A stretch of DNA of 64,000 bases, taken from positions 23,965,585 to 24,029,584 of the forward strand of contig NC_067205.1 in NCBI RefSeq assembly GCF_026262505.1. The letters run 5' to 3'. Below, piece after piece: positions 28,270 to 37,721 of the stretch. Position 1 is the first letter of the stretch, and each line of letters starts with the position of its first letter. The translations under genes were made by a program, and so were the position numbers. Under the pieces are notes generated by a model, which was not told the DNA's origin, did not search any database, and saw only the letters and a list, made by a program, of their open reading frames with translations. This DNA is from Trichomonas vaginalis G3 (lineage: Eukaryota; Parabasalia; Trichomonadida; Trichomonadidae).

Positions 28270-29110
28270 CTTCAATAGAAAAAGAAAAATTCAAGAGTTG
28301 CTACAACTAAACATTAGATGAACTTTTTACGATGTCGGTCAAAAGTTTGAGACAGAGACCGTAAAGCATGAAGGCTATCGTTTTGACTACCCATTGAGAT
28401 GGTTAAGAGACCCATCCGTCACAAAAGCTGTTGGCTTTCGTAGAATGAAGTTCATTTCAGAAGCCATACATGGTTTCCCATTTCGGTCGCTTTGAAATTC
28501 GATACTATAACAAAGAGAAACGTACGTATGAGAAATTTGAACAGGGAAAACTTTTACAAGTGAATTTTGCTTGTAAACTTAGAAACAACTCTTCAAGCTT
28601 TTCAAGAAAAAAATAAACGATATCTATCTCGAATATGCAAAACAGTACAACATTGACGAAGGAGAGTACATCTCGATATTATATATGACAGGAAAAATGC
28701 AACTGTTAAAATCAATAGAATAGAAGACCTTGGAGAAGACGTTTATATTTCTACAAAATATAAACAACTTGGCATGGTATAGATTTTTGAGGATGTTAAA
28801 TCAGCCTGCAGAATATCCAGTACACCCGAACTTTTATGAAGTCGAAAACCCTAATGGAACATATGAAAATGTTTTCGACTCAGATGCTATTATAGTTCAT
28901 GCTTCATTTTCTGGTGCACAAAACTCTTTTTTATGCTTGGCAAATGACTTTTACGAAAAACCTACAAAGCTATACGAACCACCAAGTGGAAGTATTTCAG
29001 ACTTCAAGTATGGTTTACTACAGATGGAAGAAAGAGAATAATTCCATTATACCACGCGTTTTACTTAGAACTTAGTTTCATATACAACTACTATCGAACG
29101 GTAAAAATAT
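28270..29110 (+). pseudogene. Decayed relative of the 286-aa protein (element 1)
   Basis: Plus-strand remains sharing DYPLRWLRDPS, GFRRMKF, YEPPSGSISDF and other blocks with the protein at 22844-23704. It includes the 103-residue frame 28730-29041. Similarity is moderate, so duplication is not recent, or the copies came from different elements. The copy is broken. Confidence 0.7.
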
Positions 29111-29116
29111 AATTTT

Positions 29117-29360
29117 TTAATACGGTTGAGGTGTTGGATTTGGTTGCCAACTAGACTGTGGTGCAGGTTCAGGCTGTTGTATAACAGGAGCTTGCTCTTC
29201 TGGTTCAGGGTCTTTAGGTATAATACCAACGAACTGACCTACTCTTTTTACCAATATTTTTGACTCCGTTCCAAATTCCTCTTCCTACGGTTTTTATTCC
29301 ATTCCATATACCTCTTCCAACTCTTCTGAAGAAGTTTCCAATACTACTGAAGAAACCCAT
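29117..29360 (-). pseudogene. Short amphipathic protein region with Pro/Gln tail (element 1)
   Basis: Begins at 29360 with MGFFSSIGNFFRRVGRGIWN, a glycine-rich amphipathic basic start with a repeated GRGIWNG unit, and ends in Pro/Gln-rich sequence (PAPQSSWQPNPTPQPY). The start resembles those of other small virion-like proteins in both elements and may disturb membranes. The region is not whole. Confidence 0.5.
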
Positions 29361-29438
29361 TTTACTATATGTAAAAATCTAATGTCGCCTAGTCTCTTAC
29401 GTTTCCTGTTGAGTTCCATAGCATTCTTTAACTGGAGC

Positions 29439-29738
29439 TCATACATTCTGTTTCTCCTCTGGTAGAAAATATTCTGGGTCAACTCCTGTGTTCGCGTCAT
29501 CTGCATAAAGTTGTTTATATCCCACTTCAGGGTTTGTATAAAACTCTTTCCATCTCATATTTGCATACCATGGTGGCAAACCTAACGCAGCGTCATTTGA
29601 CATGGCAGTTTGCATTTGTACATCTGTTGGCACTTGACCATAGTTTGCCATTGCAGTTTGTATTCTAACTTCATTTGGAATATTCTCTGGGTTTGGTTGT
29701 CCAGGTTGCTGTGCATTCGCTAAGTTCTGTGCGTCCAT
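29439..29738 (-). CDS. Hypothetical protein, 99 aa (element 1)
   Basis: Starts at 29738 (MDAQNLANAQQPGQPNPENI) after an AT-rich leader. It contains two copies of a V.(I/M)QTAM(A/S)N block about 18 residues apart, then PPWYANMRWKEFYTNPEVGY. It is acidic. No family recognised. It lies in a run of small minus-strand genes at the right end of the element. Likely a small virion or accessory protein. Confidence 0.5.
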   Translation of the reverse strand: MDAQNLANAQQPGQPNPENIPNEVRIQTAMANYGQVPTDVQMQTAMSNDAALGLPPWYANMRWKEFYTNPEVGYKQLYADDANTGVDPEYFLPEEKQNV

Positions 29739-29929
29739 TTAATATTAGATAAAAATATCTCTTACGAGTACATATGCTGAACATTTGCAGCATTGGTTCA
29801 TCTTCATATTCTATATCTTTTCCACGTCAAATAAGTAAATGACACAATGGAAAAAACCTAAAACAAGTAGTCCTATTTCAAACCACATTTACTTACCAAT
29901 AAAATTTCTTTGTTTGACACTTTTTCCGG

Positions 29930-30685
29930 TTTATAGGACCTCTCTCATATTCTATCTTATCGTATCTAAAATCATAGTCATGTACGTCCTCTAACCATCT
30001 CATAACGGTTTCCAAACCACTTTTATCGGATGTAAAGTAAAAGCATGGATGGTTGTAAAACGTCTAAAGTTTCTAAAGAGTCTCTCAAAGTCCAGTCTAC
30101 TTGGTATTGAAAATCCCATGTGTTATAGAAACGGCGGGTCCACTATAAAGAAAACATTTTCCTTGTCTTTATATTTTTCATACAACTCTGTCCAATGACA
30201 TCTCACAAACTCTATACCCTCAATATTTTTCTATGTTCTCTTTGAAAAATTTGTATAGTTAAGATATAAAACTTTTGACATAAGTGTTTCAATGTCATGA
30301 ACTCTTATAGCACCACTATATAATAGTCTAGCAGATATACTATCCCAGTCAATATACTCTGCCTTTTTCAAAACCTCTCTGACAGTATTTTTCTTATCTA
30401 ATGGTATACGTTCCATCTTACCTATAGGTATCTTTTCTTTTAACTCTTTCAATATTTTGTTTGTGTCTGGTATATGTTTGAGACGGTTCATATAGTGTCG
30501 AAGTCATTGCATATAATCTTTGAGTCAGGAAATATTGTATGGCACAAATGAGATATATAGAAACTTCCACCGAACAAGTCTACAAATGTTAGACCATTCG
30601 GTAGTTTCTTAAGTTCTCTCAATAGAATATCTTTACATCTACTCTTATTTCCAAAGAAGGGTAACGGTGGTTTTGTAAAATTCAT
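29930..30685 (-). pseudogene. D12-class (Dam-like) adenine DNA methyltransferase (element 1)
   Basis: Starts at 30685 with PPLPFFGNKSRCKDILLREL, followed by FVDLFGGSFYISH and IICNDFD. These are the AdoMet-binding motifs of D12-class N6-adenine methyltransferases (FGNK in place of AGGK). Further on, a DPPF block near 30130-30150 matches the catalytic DPPY motif. The region is not whole. In phages and large DNA viruses such enzymes protect the genome or mark it; here it would mark the element's own DNA. It is the gene closest to the right terminal repeat. Confidence 0.7.
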
Positions 30686-30733
30686 TTTATATATAATAAA
30701 AATGTTTTTTCCTGAAAAGTGACAGAAAAGTGA

Positions 30734-30773
30734 CGGGGGGCTAGAGGGCACGAAGTGCCTGGAAGCCCCACTA

Positions 30774-30803
<30 letters not shown>
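30734..30803. repeat. Right terminal inverted repeat of element 1, with nested hairpin
   Basis: Inverse complement of the left end for the poly-A/T tract and the adjoining 18 bp (30758-30775). It also forms a two-tier hairpin: outer stem GGGGCT (30737-30742) with AGCCCC (30764-30769), inner stem GGCAC (30747-30751) with GTGCC (30755-30759). The outer stem is conserved with the left end; the inner stem differs in sequence but still pairs. Confidence 0.85.
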
Positions 30804-30807
<4 letters not shown>

Positions 30808-31901
30808 AAATCGAGATCATAGTTATCATTTTCAACTAAATAGCAAAGATGATGAGTGTATATTAGATCTGCAAAACATAATCCTAAATCATAAAAAATG
30901 TTGAAATAATCATATCTTTTGTTTTTCAAACTGTCAGAAATTATTGATCTATTAGTTTTATTTCTTGAGAAATCTAAAGATTCTTCTTGGAATCCAATGT
31001 GCTCGTATCTTGTAAAAACTTCAAGAACAGATTTAAATTTACATTCATAATATAATCTGTAGAGATTAAAATAATTGTTGCAAATATTGTTCTCTAAACA
31101 GAAAATGATGACTCTAACATTGGAAAATTTTACATGATCAACAATTGATTGTTGATAATTTTCAAGAAGCCAATCAAGTAAATCGAAATTTCGAGAATTC
31201 AAAGCAAATGGTAATGTATCATCATAATTAACACCTTGTCGTTCAAGTAATCGTATTAATTCTGTGTTTCCTGATGAAACGGCCATCATTAACAATTCTG
31301 GATTGAGAAGTTGTTCTTTATTGTACTCACTGTCTGGGTCTTCGTTAAGAATAATGTATTTGATAATGTTAATTGATGGTTTCACAAAAATTTCGCGGAG
31401 AACATAATATTAAGGTTTTGAATTGTCATTAAGAATGTATTGTTGAAATTTTGACACATCATCGTTTCGGATTATTTGTATTAGTTCGTCTGATATATCA
31501 TTCTCTTCGTCATCAGAGGAATCAAAAATTTTTTCTTCCTCTGGATATGAAACATCTATGCCTGCTTTGCGTGCCAACTTATAGTTATTCGTGTTGTTCG
31601 TACTTAGTTCAGGTTTGAAGATCTTGCCGAGAGTTTGAAGAATCCGAAAGTATAAGATATCAGAATCTGATGAATCTTTTTTGAAGAATTGAAATATGTA
31701 TTGGAAGTTATCGTTGGGTGTTTCTCCTGGACCTTCACGGATAAACTGTTCGAAGAATTTAGTTGTTTCTTCAAAATTTTCTTCGTTAAGTGAATAAAAA
31801 TGATCTTCAAAAGCAAGCAGTGGTTCAAATGCCTTCGGAATAACAATATTTTTAATGCTTTTGATCTTTAGTTTTTCATAAATAATGGGTTTTTTGTTCA
31901 T
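30804..31901 (-). pseudogene. 5' part of the DUF3447 gene that hosts element 1
   Basis: Starts at 31901 (MNKKPIIYEKLKIKSIKNIV) and follows the DUF3447 pattern (GPGETPNDNFQYIFQFF; DVSKFQQYI; KPSINIIKYII; LENN...YFN). An in-frame stop at 31410-31412 separates NSKP from YYVLREIFVKPSI, where relatives read through. Translation reaches YDLDFY at the edge of element 1 and resumes with EKVYDF on the far side at 7290. The stop may pre- or postdate the insertion. Confidence 0.85.
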
Positions 31902-32179
31902 TTTTTCAAATTACAAATTCTTCGCGTGACTTTTTCCCTCAATTTTTGAAAAAGTCGGCGCGAAAAATTTGATTCTTTTGATCTTCAAAATTATTGGAAT
32001 CGAATTTTGTAAAATTCGATTCCAATAATTTTGAAGTGAAAAAAGAATTTTAATTTCTATGGAAATAAGTTTACCCAAATAGAAATCCATCAAAACGTGT
32101 TAAATTTATTTTTAGAAGTCAAATTTACTAGTTGTCGTATTTTTCAAACTAAATAAGGAATTTTTAAAATCGAATAATT

Positions 32180-34245
32180 TTATTTACTAATTAACTTAAC
32201 AAAATCAGGGTGGATATGAAATGTTGTGATATCTTCTTCTCGAAGATCAAGCTTTTCATATCCATATTCAAGTAATATATGAATGATTTCTGAATTACAA
32301 TGAATGGCTGACCAAAACAAAGCATTGTTGTAATAATCGTCAAATTCATGATTAATTGGAACTTTGTATTCAATAAGGATTTTAATGATTTCTATGTTAT
32401 TCAGTTTAGCAGCATGAAGATAATAATCAGGCAATTCAATTGCACGATAAAAACAAACTCTACTTTTGGGCTTTGGTTTGAAGTATCCTTCAATCAAATG
32501 ACTCTTCTCCATGATTTCTAAAAGCAATCTAAGGCATTCTGGTATGTTCATGTCTACAGCATTAATTAGCCAATGTTCTGTATCTTCTGGAAAATCTTTG
32601 AGATTTATTTTGTCTGAAATCTCTATATTTTTCAAAATGAAAATACAAACACTTTCATTTTTGACTTGGAAAGCTCTTGACAAGCATTTAAGAAGATAAC
32701 TTGGAAAATAGTCTTTGATTGAATGATTTCTAAAATAATAAATGAAGCCGGATGGACGTGTATCTTGATTAATTAATATTTCTAGACTGTCTTCTAGTAA
32801 GAAATCACCTGCATGATCAATCAAGTAGTAAAGAGATCTATCATCTTTACAATCATAGAATGTGTTTTTTGTGATTCTAGCACCATAATCAACAAGAATC
32901 TTTACAATTTCGAAATTTCCTTTCATAGCATGGTAATCAAGAAGAGAAACTGTATCAATATCTCCTTTAGCTCTTGCCTTTCCACCATTGTCCAATAATA
33001 ATTTATAAGCTTCAGCATTGGTATGTTTAGCCTCATCCATAACATTATGAAAAATATATCTTGGATCATCAAATTCATCTTCATATGATTCTTCTTCCTC
33101 TTCTTCTTTAGTATGATTGTAGTAATAATAAGATTCTCTCGATTTTTTCTTGTATTCATAATCTGGATTGGCTTCTTTTCTGATTAATGTTACGCCTTGA
33201 TCAAGAAGATATTTAATTAAATCGATTTATCCTTTAGAAAATGCATACTTCATTAAATCAAATCCATCTGTTTCTTTAAGATCAATTTTGAAGTTTTTAA
33301 GAACATAATCAACCAATTCTGGTTTTAGTTCCTCAGAAACATAACGCGAAAATAGTGATAGAAAATCCTTGGCAGTAAAAGATACATTATGGTTGAAGAG
33401 AAATTTCATTTCTTCGATGCCACAGTATGACAAGATCTGATCAAGCCTAGCAGAAAAAAATGTTTCTTTGGTAGAAAAATTTCAATAATTCCATATTTGA
33501 CAAGATTTCTTTGACATCATTTTTTATTAATCTGAATTTGGTTGATGGGTTTCTTAGTGGATACTGATAGATCTTTTCATAAAAATCTAGATCGTAGTTC
33601 TTTGCTTCAATAACATATGAAATTGGATGCCTAAAAGTTTCAGCAGGATATCGTAATCCTAACTCATAAAAAATATTGAAATAATCAAATCTTTTGTTAC
33701 TTAAAGCATGAGAAACAATTGATTTTTCTTCATCACTATCATTTGAATAACTTTTAGGTTCTTCATGAATCAAATTGAGTTTGTATGTGGCAAAAAATTC
33801 AAGAACAGATTTGAATTTACACTTATAGTAAAATTCATATAAATTATAATAATTTGTGCAAATATTGTTCTCTAAACAGAAAATAATTGCCCTTATGTTC
33901 GATTTTGTTAAGCTTGATATCTTTTCATGCTGATAATTCTCAAGAATCCAATCAATTAAATCTGGATTTCGAGAAATTAACGCGTCATATAAACCATTAT
34001 CATAATTAGCACCTTGTTGTTCAAGCAATCTTATTAGTTCAATGTTTCCTGATGAAACTGCAATAAAATGATATTTATTTATTCCAAAACATTCTTCTTT
34101 AAATTTTCCTGCTAAATCTTCGTTAATAAGTATGTATTTAATAATATTCATAGGTTGCTTATAAAATATTTTAATCATAATAGAGAAATCAAATTTTGAT
34201 ATGTGATGATCATCAATAAATTGCTGAAATTTTGATACGTCATCG
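32180..34245 (-). pseudogene. DUF3447 host gene, 5'-deleted and broken
   Basis: Reads from FLLNDDVSKFQQFIDDHH (beginning at the junction with the next gene, near 34245) to the natural-looking C-terminus IHPDFVKLISK at 32180. It lacks the N-terminal 150 or so residues of the family. A frame change lies near 33445-33455, at a run of A/T. An in-frame stop lies at 33227-33229, between SKG and IDLIKYLL. The C-terminal portion (32180-33040) keeps ankyrin-like blocks (GNFEIVKILVDYGA; NNIEIIKILIEYKV). Confidence 0.85.
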
Positions 34246-36570
34246 TTAAGAAGGAACTTCGTATTTGATGAGCTCTTTTACAATTTCTGTGTTATTCATT
34301 TTAGCTGCATGAAGGAAATAATCTGGAATAACAAATGAGGCAGGTTCAATATCATTATCTTCATTGTCAGAGTAAAAGCCACAGTAAGCTTCTTCTGGAT
34401 CGAAATATCCATCTAAATATCTAGTTGTTTTCAATGCAGCCAAAATTAATTTCACACAGAAAGATGAGTTTATATCTACAGCTCTAATAAGCCATGAATA
34501 TGCCTCATCAGGCATAGAATCGATATCTTCTTCATCTTGAATCACAGCATTATTCAATATGTAAATACAAATTGCTTCATTTTTAACTTTCAAAGCTTTC
34601 GTCAAACATTTAAGAAGTTTGTATAAAGAGATTTCTTTGATTGGATATTTCTTTGTGAAATAAAGAAATCCGGATGGTTTTTTATCATCTTCAATCAATT
34701 CTTCAAGAAGATCTTCAATTTGTTCTTTTTCCGAATTCTCTATCAAGCAATTCATTGTTTTAGAATCTTTGCAATGATTAAATGAATATTTCGTAACCTT
34801 TGTTCCATGTTCTAAAAGAAGTTTAACAATTTCTGTGTTTCCTTTTGAAGCATGATAATCAAGAAGAGTTTTGCATTTTCCTGATCCTTTTGCAATTGCT
34901 TTTCCTCCTCTTTCTAAGATGAGTTTATAAGCTTCCAAATTATTATGTGTTGCTCCATCAAGAACATTATAAACTTTAAGTCTTAAATCATCGAAATCTT
35001 CATCATAAACTTCATCTTCATCTTTTTCATCACCGAGATGAATATAAACAGTTCTAGGATTATAAAAATCTTTGTTTTCTTCTTTAATTACGAGTTTAAC
35101 ACCTTTATCAAGAAGACAATTCATTAAATCAATGTTTTCCGACGAAAAAGCAAACTTCATTAAATTAAATCCATTGTTTTTCTCTAAACTAACACTATTG
35201 TTTTCAAGAATATATTTAATTAATTCCGGTTTAAAAAGTAAAGTAAATTGATCAAAAAATGAAAATAATGAGTTAAACTCATTGACATCGAAAGCATGAA
35301 GATGAGAAAAAGCATAATTCATTTCTTCTATACCACCAGATGAAAGAATTTCTCTTAATCCAATGTCAGTAATCAGTTTCTTTTCAACAAAAAATGTCAA
35401 AATTTCTAAATTTGACAAAATTTCTTGAATTGTTTTTCTTGAAAACGTGAAACGTGTTGAAGGATTTCTTTGTATGAACTGATAAACTTTTTCATAAAGT
35501 TCAGGGTCATAATTCTCAACCAAATAAGTTAAAGGTTGCGTAACAAATCTGTCTGGAAAAATTAATCCTAAATCATAAAAAATGTTGAAATAATCAAATC
35601 TCTTGTTTTTCAAAGTGTCAAGAACTATTTCAGATGAATCTATTTGTTGGAAATCAAGTTTGTATGTAGCAAGAAATTCAAGAATAGATTTGAATTTCGA
35701 TTCATAAAAAATTTTGTAAAAATTATAATAATTCGTACAAATATTGTTTTCTAAACAGAAAATAAGGGATCTAAGGTTCGAAATATTGATCTTTTTGACC
35801 TTTTCTTGTTGATAATTCTCAAGAATCCAGTTAATTAACTCATAATTTCGAGATTTAAAAGCATCTGATAAAAAGTTGTTGTAATTAGCACCGTTTTGTT
35901 CAAGTAAGCGTATAAGTTCGATGTGTCCTGATGAAACTGCTTTGCTTAAGTTAGATTTTTCAAATAATTCTGATTTATTGAATTTTTCGAGTGAATTTCC
36001 GCTGATCAATATGAATTTGAGAATGTTTAATGATGGTTTTTTGAATATTCTCCTCTTTAATGTGTAAGAATAATCATAATTGTGGGTTTCAATATATTGT
36101 TGAAATTTGGAGACATTGTCGTCGTATATGAGCTGTGTGAACTCATCTGGTTTGCGTTTTGGTCCAATTTCTTGTTTAATTATACTTTCCCTAAGTTCGT
36201 AAGGAATTGAGACATCAATACCTGCATCAGAGGCTTTCGAATATATAAGTATGTCATCTGATCTGATTAGTGGTTTGAAAATTTGTCTGAGGGTTTGGAT
36301 GATATTAAAATGTAAATTATCTGTATGAGATTGCATTAATTTTCCATTGACAAATAATTCTAGTAAGTATTTGAAATTGTCATTTTGAGTTTCACCGGGG
36401 CCATCTGTAATAAATTTTTTGAAGAAATTGATTGAATCTTCGAATTTTTCTTGGTTTAGGTTAAAATAGTGATCTTCGACTTGCAATAATAGCTCTAATG
36501 CTTGAGGGATCACAACCTCGCCGAAGTTTTTGATCTTTAAATTATCATAAACAATAATATTTTCACTCAT
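34246..36570 (-). CDS. DUF3447/ankyrin-family protein, 774 aa
   Basis: The longest family member here. It runs from MSENIIVYDNLKIKNFGEVV through the GPGETQNDNFKYLLELF block, DNVSKFQQYI, KPSLNILKFIL, ankyrin-type units (SGHIELIRLLEQNGANYN; KGNTEIVKLLLEHGTKV) and ends abruptly in IVKELIKYEVPS. Relatives continue for about 50 residues (compare YKVPINHEF...KLISK at 32180). The end lies at a deletion junction with the next gene, so the C-terminus is truncated. A TCAAATTC initiator-like sequence lies about 10 bp before the ATG. Probably a cytosolic protein-protein interaction scaffold. Expression plausible. Confidence 0.85.
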   Translation of the reverse strand: MSENIIVYDNLKIKNFGEVVIPQALELLLQVEDHYFNLNQEKFEDSINFFKKFITDGPGETQNDNFKYLLELFVNGKLMQSHTDNLHFNIIQTLRQIFKPLIRSDDILIYSKASDAGIDVSIPYELRESIIKQEIGPKRKPDEFTQLIYDDNVSKFQQYIETHNYDYSYTLKRRIFKKPSLNILKFILISGNSLEKFNKSELFEKSNLSKAVSSGHIELIRLLEQNGANYNNFLSDAFKSRNYELINWILENYQQEKVKKINISNLRSLIFCLENNICTNYYNFYKIFYESKFKSILEFLATYKLDFQQIDSSEIVLDTLKNKRFDYFNIFYDLGLIFPDRFVTQPLTYLVENYDPELYEKVYQFIQRNPSTRFTFSRKTIQEILSNLEILTFFVEKKLITDIGLREILSSGGIEEMNYAFSHLHAFDVNEFNSLFSFFDQFTLLFKPELIKYILENNSVSLEKNNGFNLMKFAFSSENIDLMNCLLDKGVKLVIKEENKDFYNPRTVYIHLGDEKDEDEVYDEDFDDLRLKVYNVLDGATHNNLEAYKLILERGGKAIAKGSGKCKTLLDYHASKGNTEIVKLLLEHGTKVTKYSFNHCKDSKTMNCLIENSEKEQIEDLLEELIEDDKKPSGFLYFTKKYPIKEISLYKLLKCLTKALKVKNEAICIYILNNAVIQDEEDIDSMPDEAYSWLIRAVDINSSFCVKLILAALKTTRYLDGYFDPEEAYCGFYSDNEDNDIEPASFVIPDYFLHAAKMNNTEIVKELIKYEVPS

Positions 36571-36963
36571 AAGAATTTGATTTAGTTCATCAGGAAGAAA
36601 TTACTATATGATAACAATATGTTCATAAACAATAACAGTTGTTAAAATAAACTTAAAAATTCTTTTCAGTTGATTCTTATAACTCAAATATCATAAATTG
36701 CAACTCTCTGCTTCAATAAAGACGTTTGTACAGGAGAAATTGAATTCAATTAGATAGTCTAATGGAAATTTGGAATTTTATATTTGTAATTACAAATTTA
36801 GATTATCTGGACAAGAATGATAAATTTCTATAAACAAGCCAATGTTTGTTCAAAAAAAAAATAAATAAAAAAATAAATAAAAAAAAAAGAATTTGAGATG
36901 AAATTAACGTTCTACTCAAATTTTAGAACTTGTTATTCTTTCGGCAGAATAACTTTAGTCCAC
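36571..36963. other. Intergenic, AT-rich
   Basis: Spacer between the start of the DUF3447 gene and the 3' end of the 31-residue-repeat gene. It holds an A-rich run (36850-36893). No gene, RNA or clear repeat is seen. Confidence 0.5.
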
Positions 36964-37527
36964 TTAGAAGCGAAGTTTTCTTCTGATGGCTTCCTTACCA
37001 GCTCCGATAAGGATTGGGCGATAGATTTCTGTCCAGTCACTGTTTGTTTCTTCCTCTTGGAAACCAAGCTTCTTTCTGAGGGCTTCTGTAACAGCATCGA
37101 TAACGATTGGGCGATAGATTTCTGTCCAGTCACTGTTTGTTTCTTCCTCTTGGAAACCAAGCTTCTTTCTGAGGGCTTCTGTAACAGCATCGATAACGAT
37201 TGGGCGATAGATTTCTGTCCAGTCACTGTTTGTTTCTTCCTCTTGGAAACCAAGCCTTCTTCTGAGGGCTTCCTTACCTGCTCCAATAAGGATTGGGCGG
37301 TAGATTTCTGTCCAGTCGCTGTTCTCTTCCTCTTGGAAACCAAGCTTTCTTCTGAGGGCTTCCTTACCTGCTCCAATAAGGATTGGGCGATAGATTTCTG
37401 TCCAGTCGCTGTTCAATTCGGATACTGGAGACATGACCCATGGTTTTCGGTAAGGAGGCATGACGCATGGTCTTGGGTAAGTCCTTATGACCTTTGAAAG
37501 GCTGCTTGTTGTAAGTGCAAAGAACAT
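36964..37527 (-). CDS. Protein with five 31-residue repeats, unknown function
   Basis: The minus frame is preferred over the plus frame because it is hydrophilic, with regular charged residues. 187 residues from M at 37527: a basic, Ser/Thr/Arg-containing N-terminus (MFFALTTSSLSKVIRTYPRP) that could be an organelle targeting signal (inference), then MPPYRKPWVMSP. Five repeats follow of NSDWTEIYRPI(L/V)IGAGKE and AL(R/K)(R/K)KLGFQEEE, ending RRKLRF. The DNA repeat is exactly 93 bp in most units, and the middle two are nearly identical. I do not recognise the repeat. The opposite strand is also open through the array. Confidence 0.6.
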   Translation of the reverse strand: MFFALTTSSLSKVIRTYPRPCVMPPYRKPWVMSPVSELNSDWTEIYRPILIGAGKEALRRKLGFQEEENSDWTEIYRPILIGAGKEALRRRLGFQEEETNSDWTEIYRPIVIDAVTEALRKKLGFQEEETNSDWTEIYRPIVIDAVTEALRKKLGFQEEETNSDWTEIYRPILIGAGKEAIRRKLRF

Positions 37528-37721
37528 TTTGATTTTATTTTCCTCAAAAAAATTCAATATTTGAGAGGTGATAAATTAAGATAGAATAATATTGATTCTT
37601 CAGCAAAAATAAAGAAATTTACGAAAATAAGATTTTGTTAATATTGTCAGCCTGACGTCATTTGTCGGCAAAAAATAATCTGAAAATTTATTCAATTAAA
37701 TTGTTAAACATTCATTTGGTC

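Larger units (their letters stand above)
7291..30803. mobile_element. Maverick/Polinton-like element 1 (23.5 kb, no polymerase B seen)
   Basis: Ends are inverted repeats: a poly-A run followed by GGTAGTGGGGCTTCCAGG on the left (to 7331), and its complement followed by a poly-T run on the right (30758-30803). A likely target duplication ATAAAAA lies at 7284-7290 and 30804-30810, though the A-rich site leaves its exact length uncertain. Contents are a capsid region, a penton-like protein, an A32-type packaging ATPase, an SF3 helicase, a retrovirus-type integrase, a collar fibre, two KilA-N genes, a T5orf172 gene, two HNH endonucleases and a D12 methyltransferase. The element is broken, with very roughly ten disruptive changes, mostly in the virion genes and the right end. 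Several other genes look whole. Age: probably moderate, since many long frames survive. Confidence 0.9.

Noticed and set aside
30719-30733. 15-bp sequence TGACAGAAAAGTGAC shared with the right part of the 956-bp element
   Set aside because: The match is short, A-rich and not at comparable distances from the ends; it may be chance, so no relationship is claimed.
36898-37497. Plus-strand 199-residue frame over the 93-bp repeats
   Set aside because: Cys/Phe-rich and irregular; the minus frame has a better start, better composition and a regular charged repeat.
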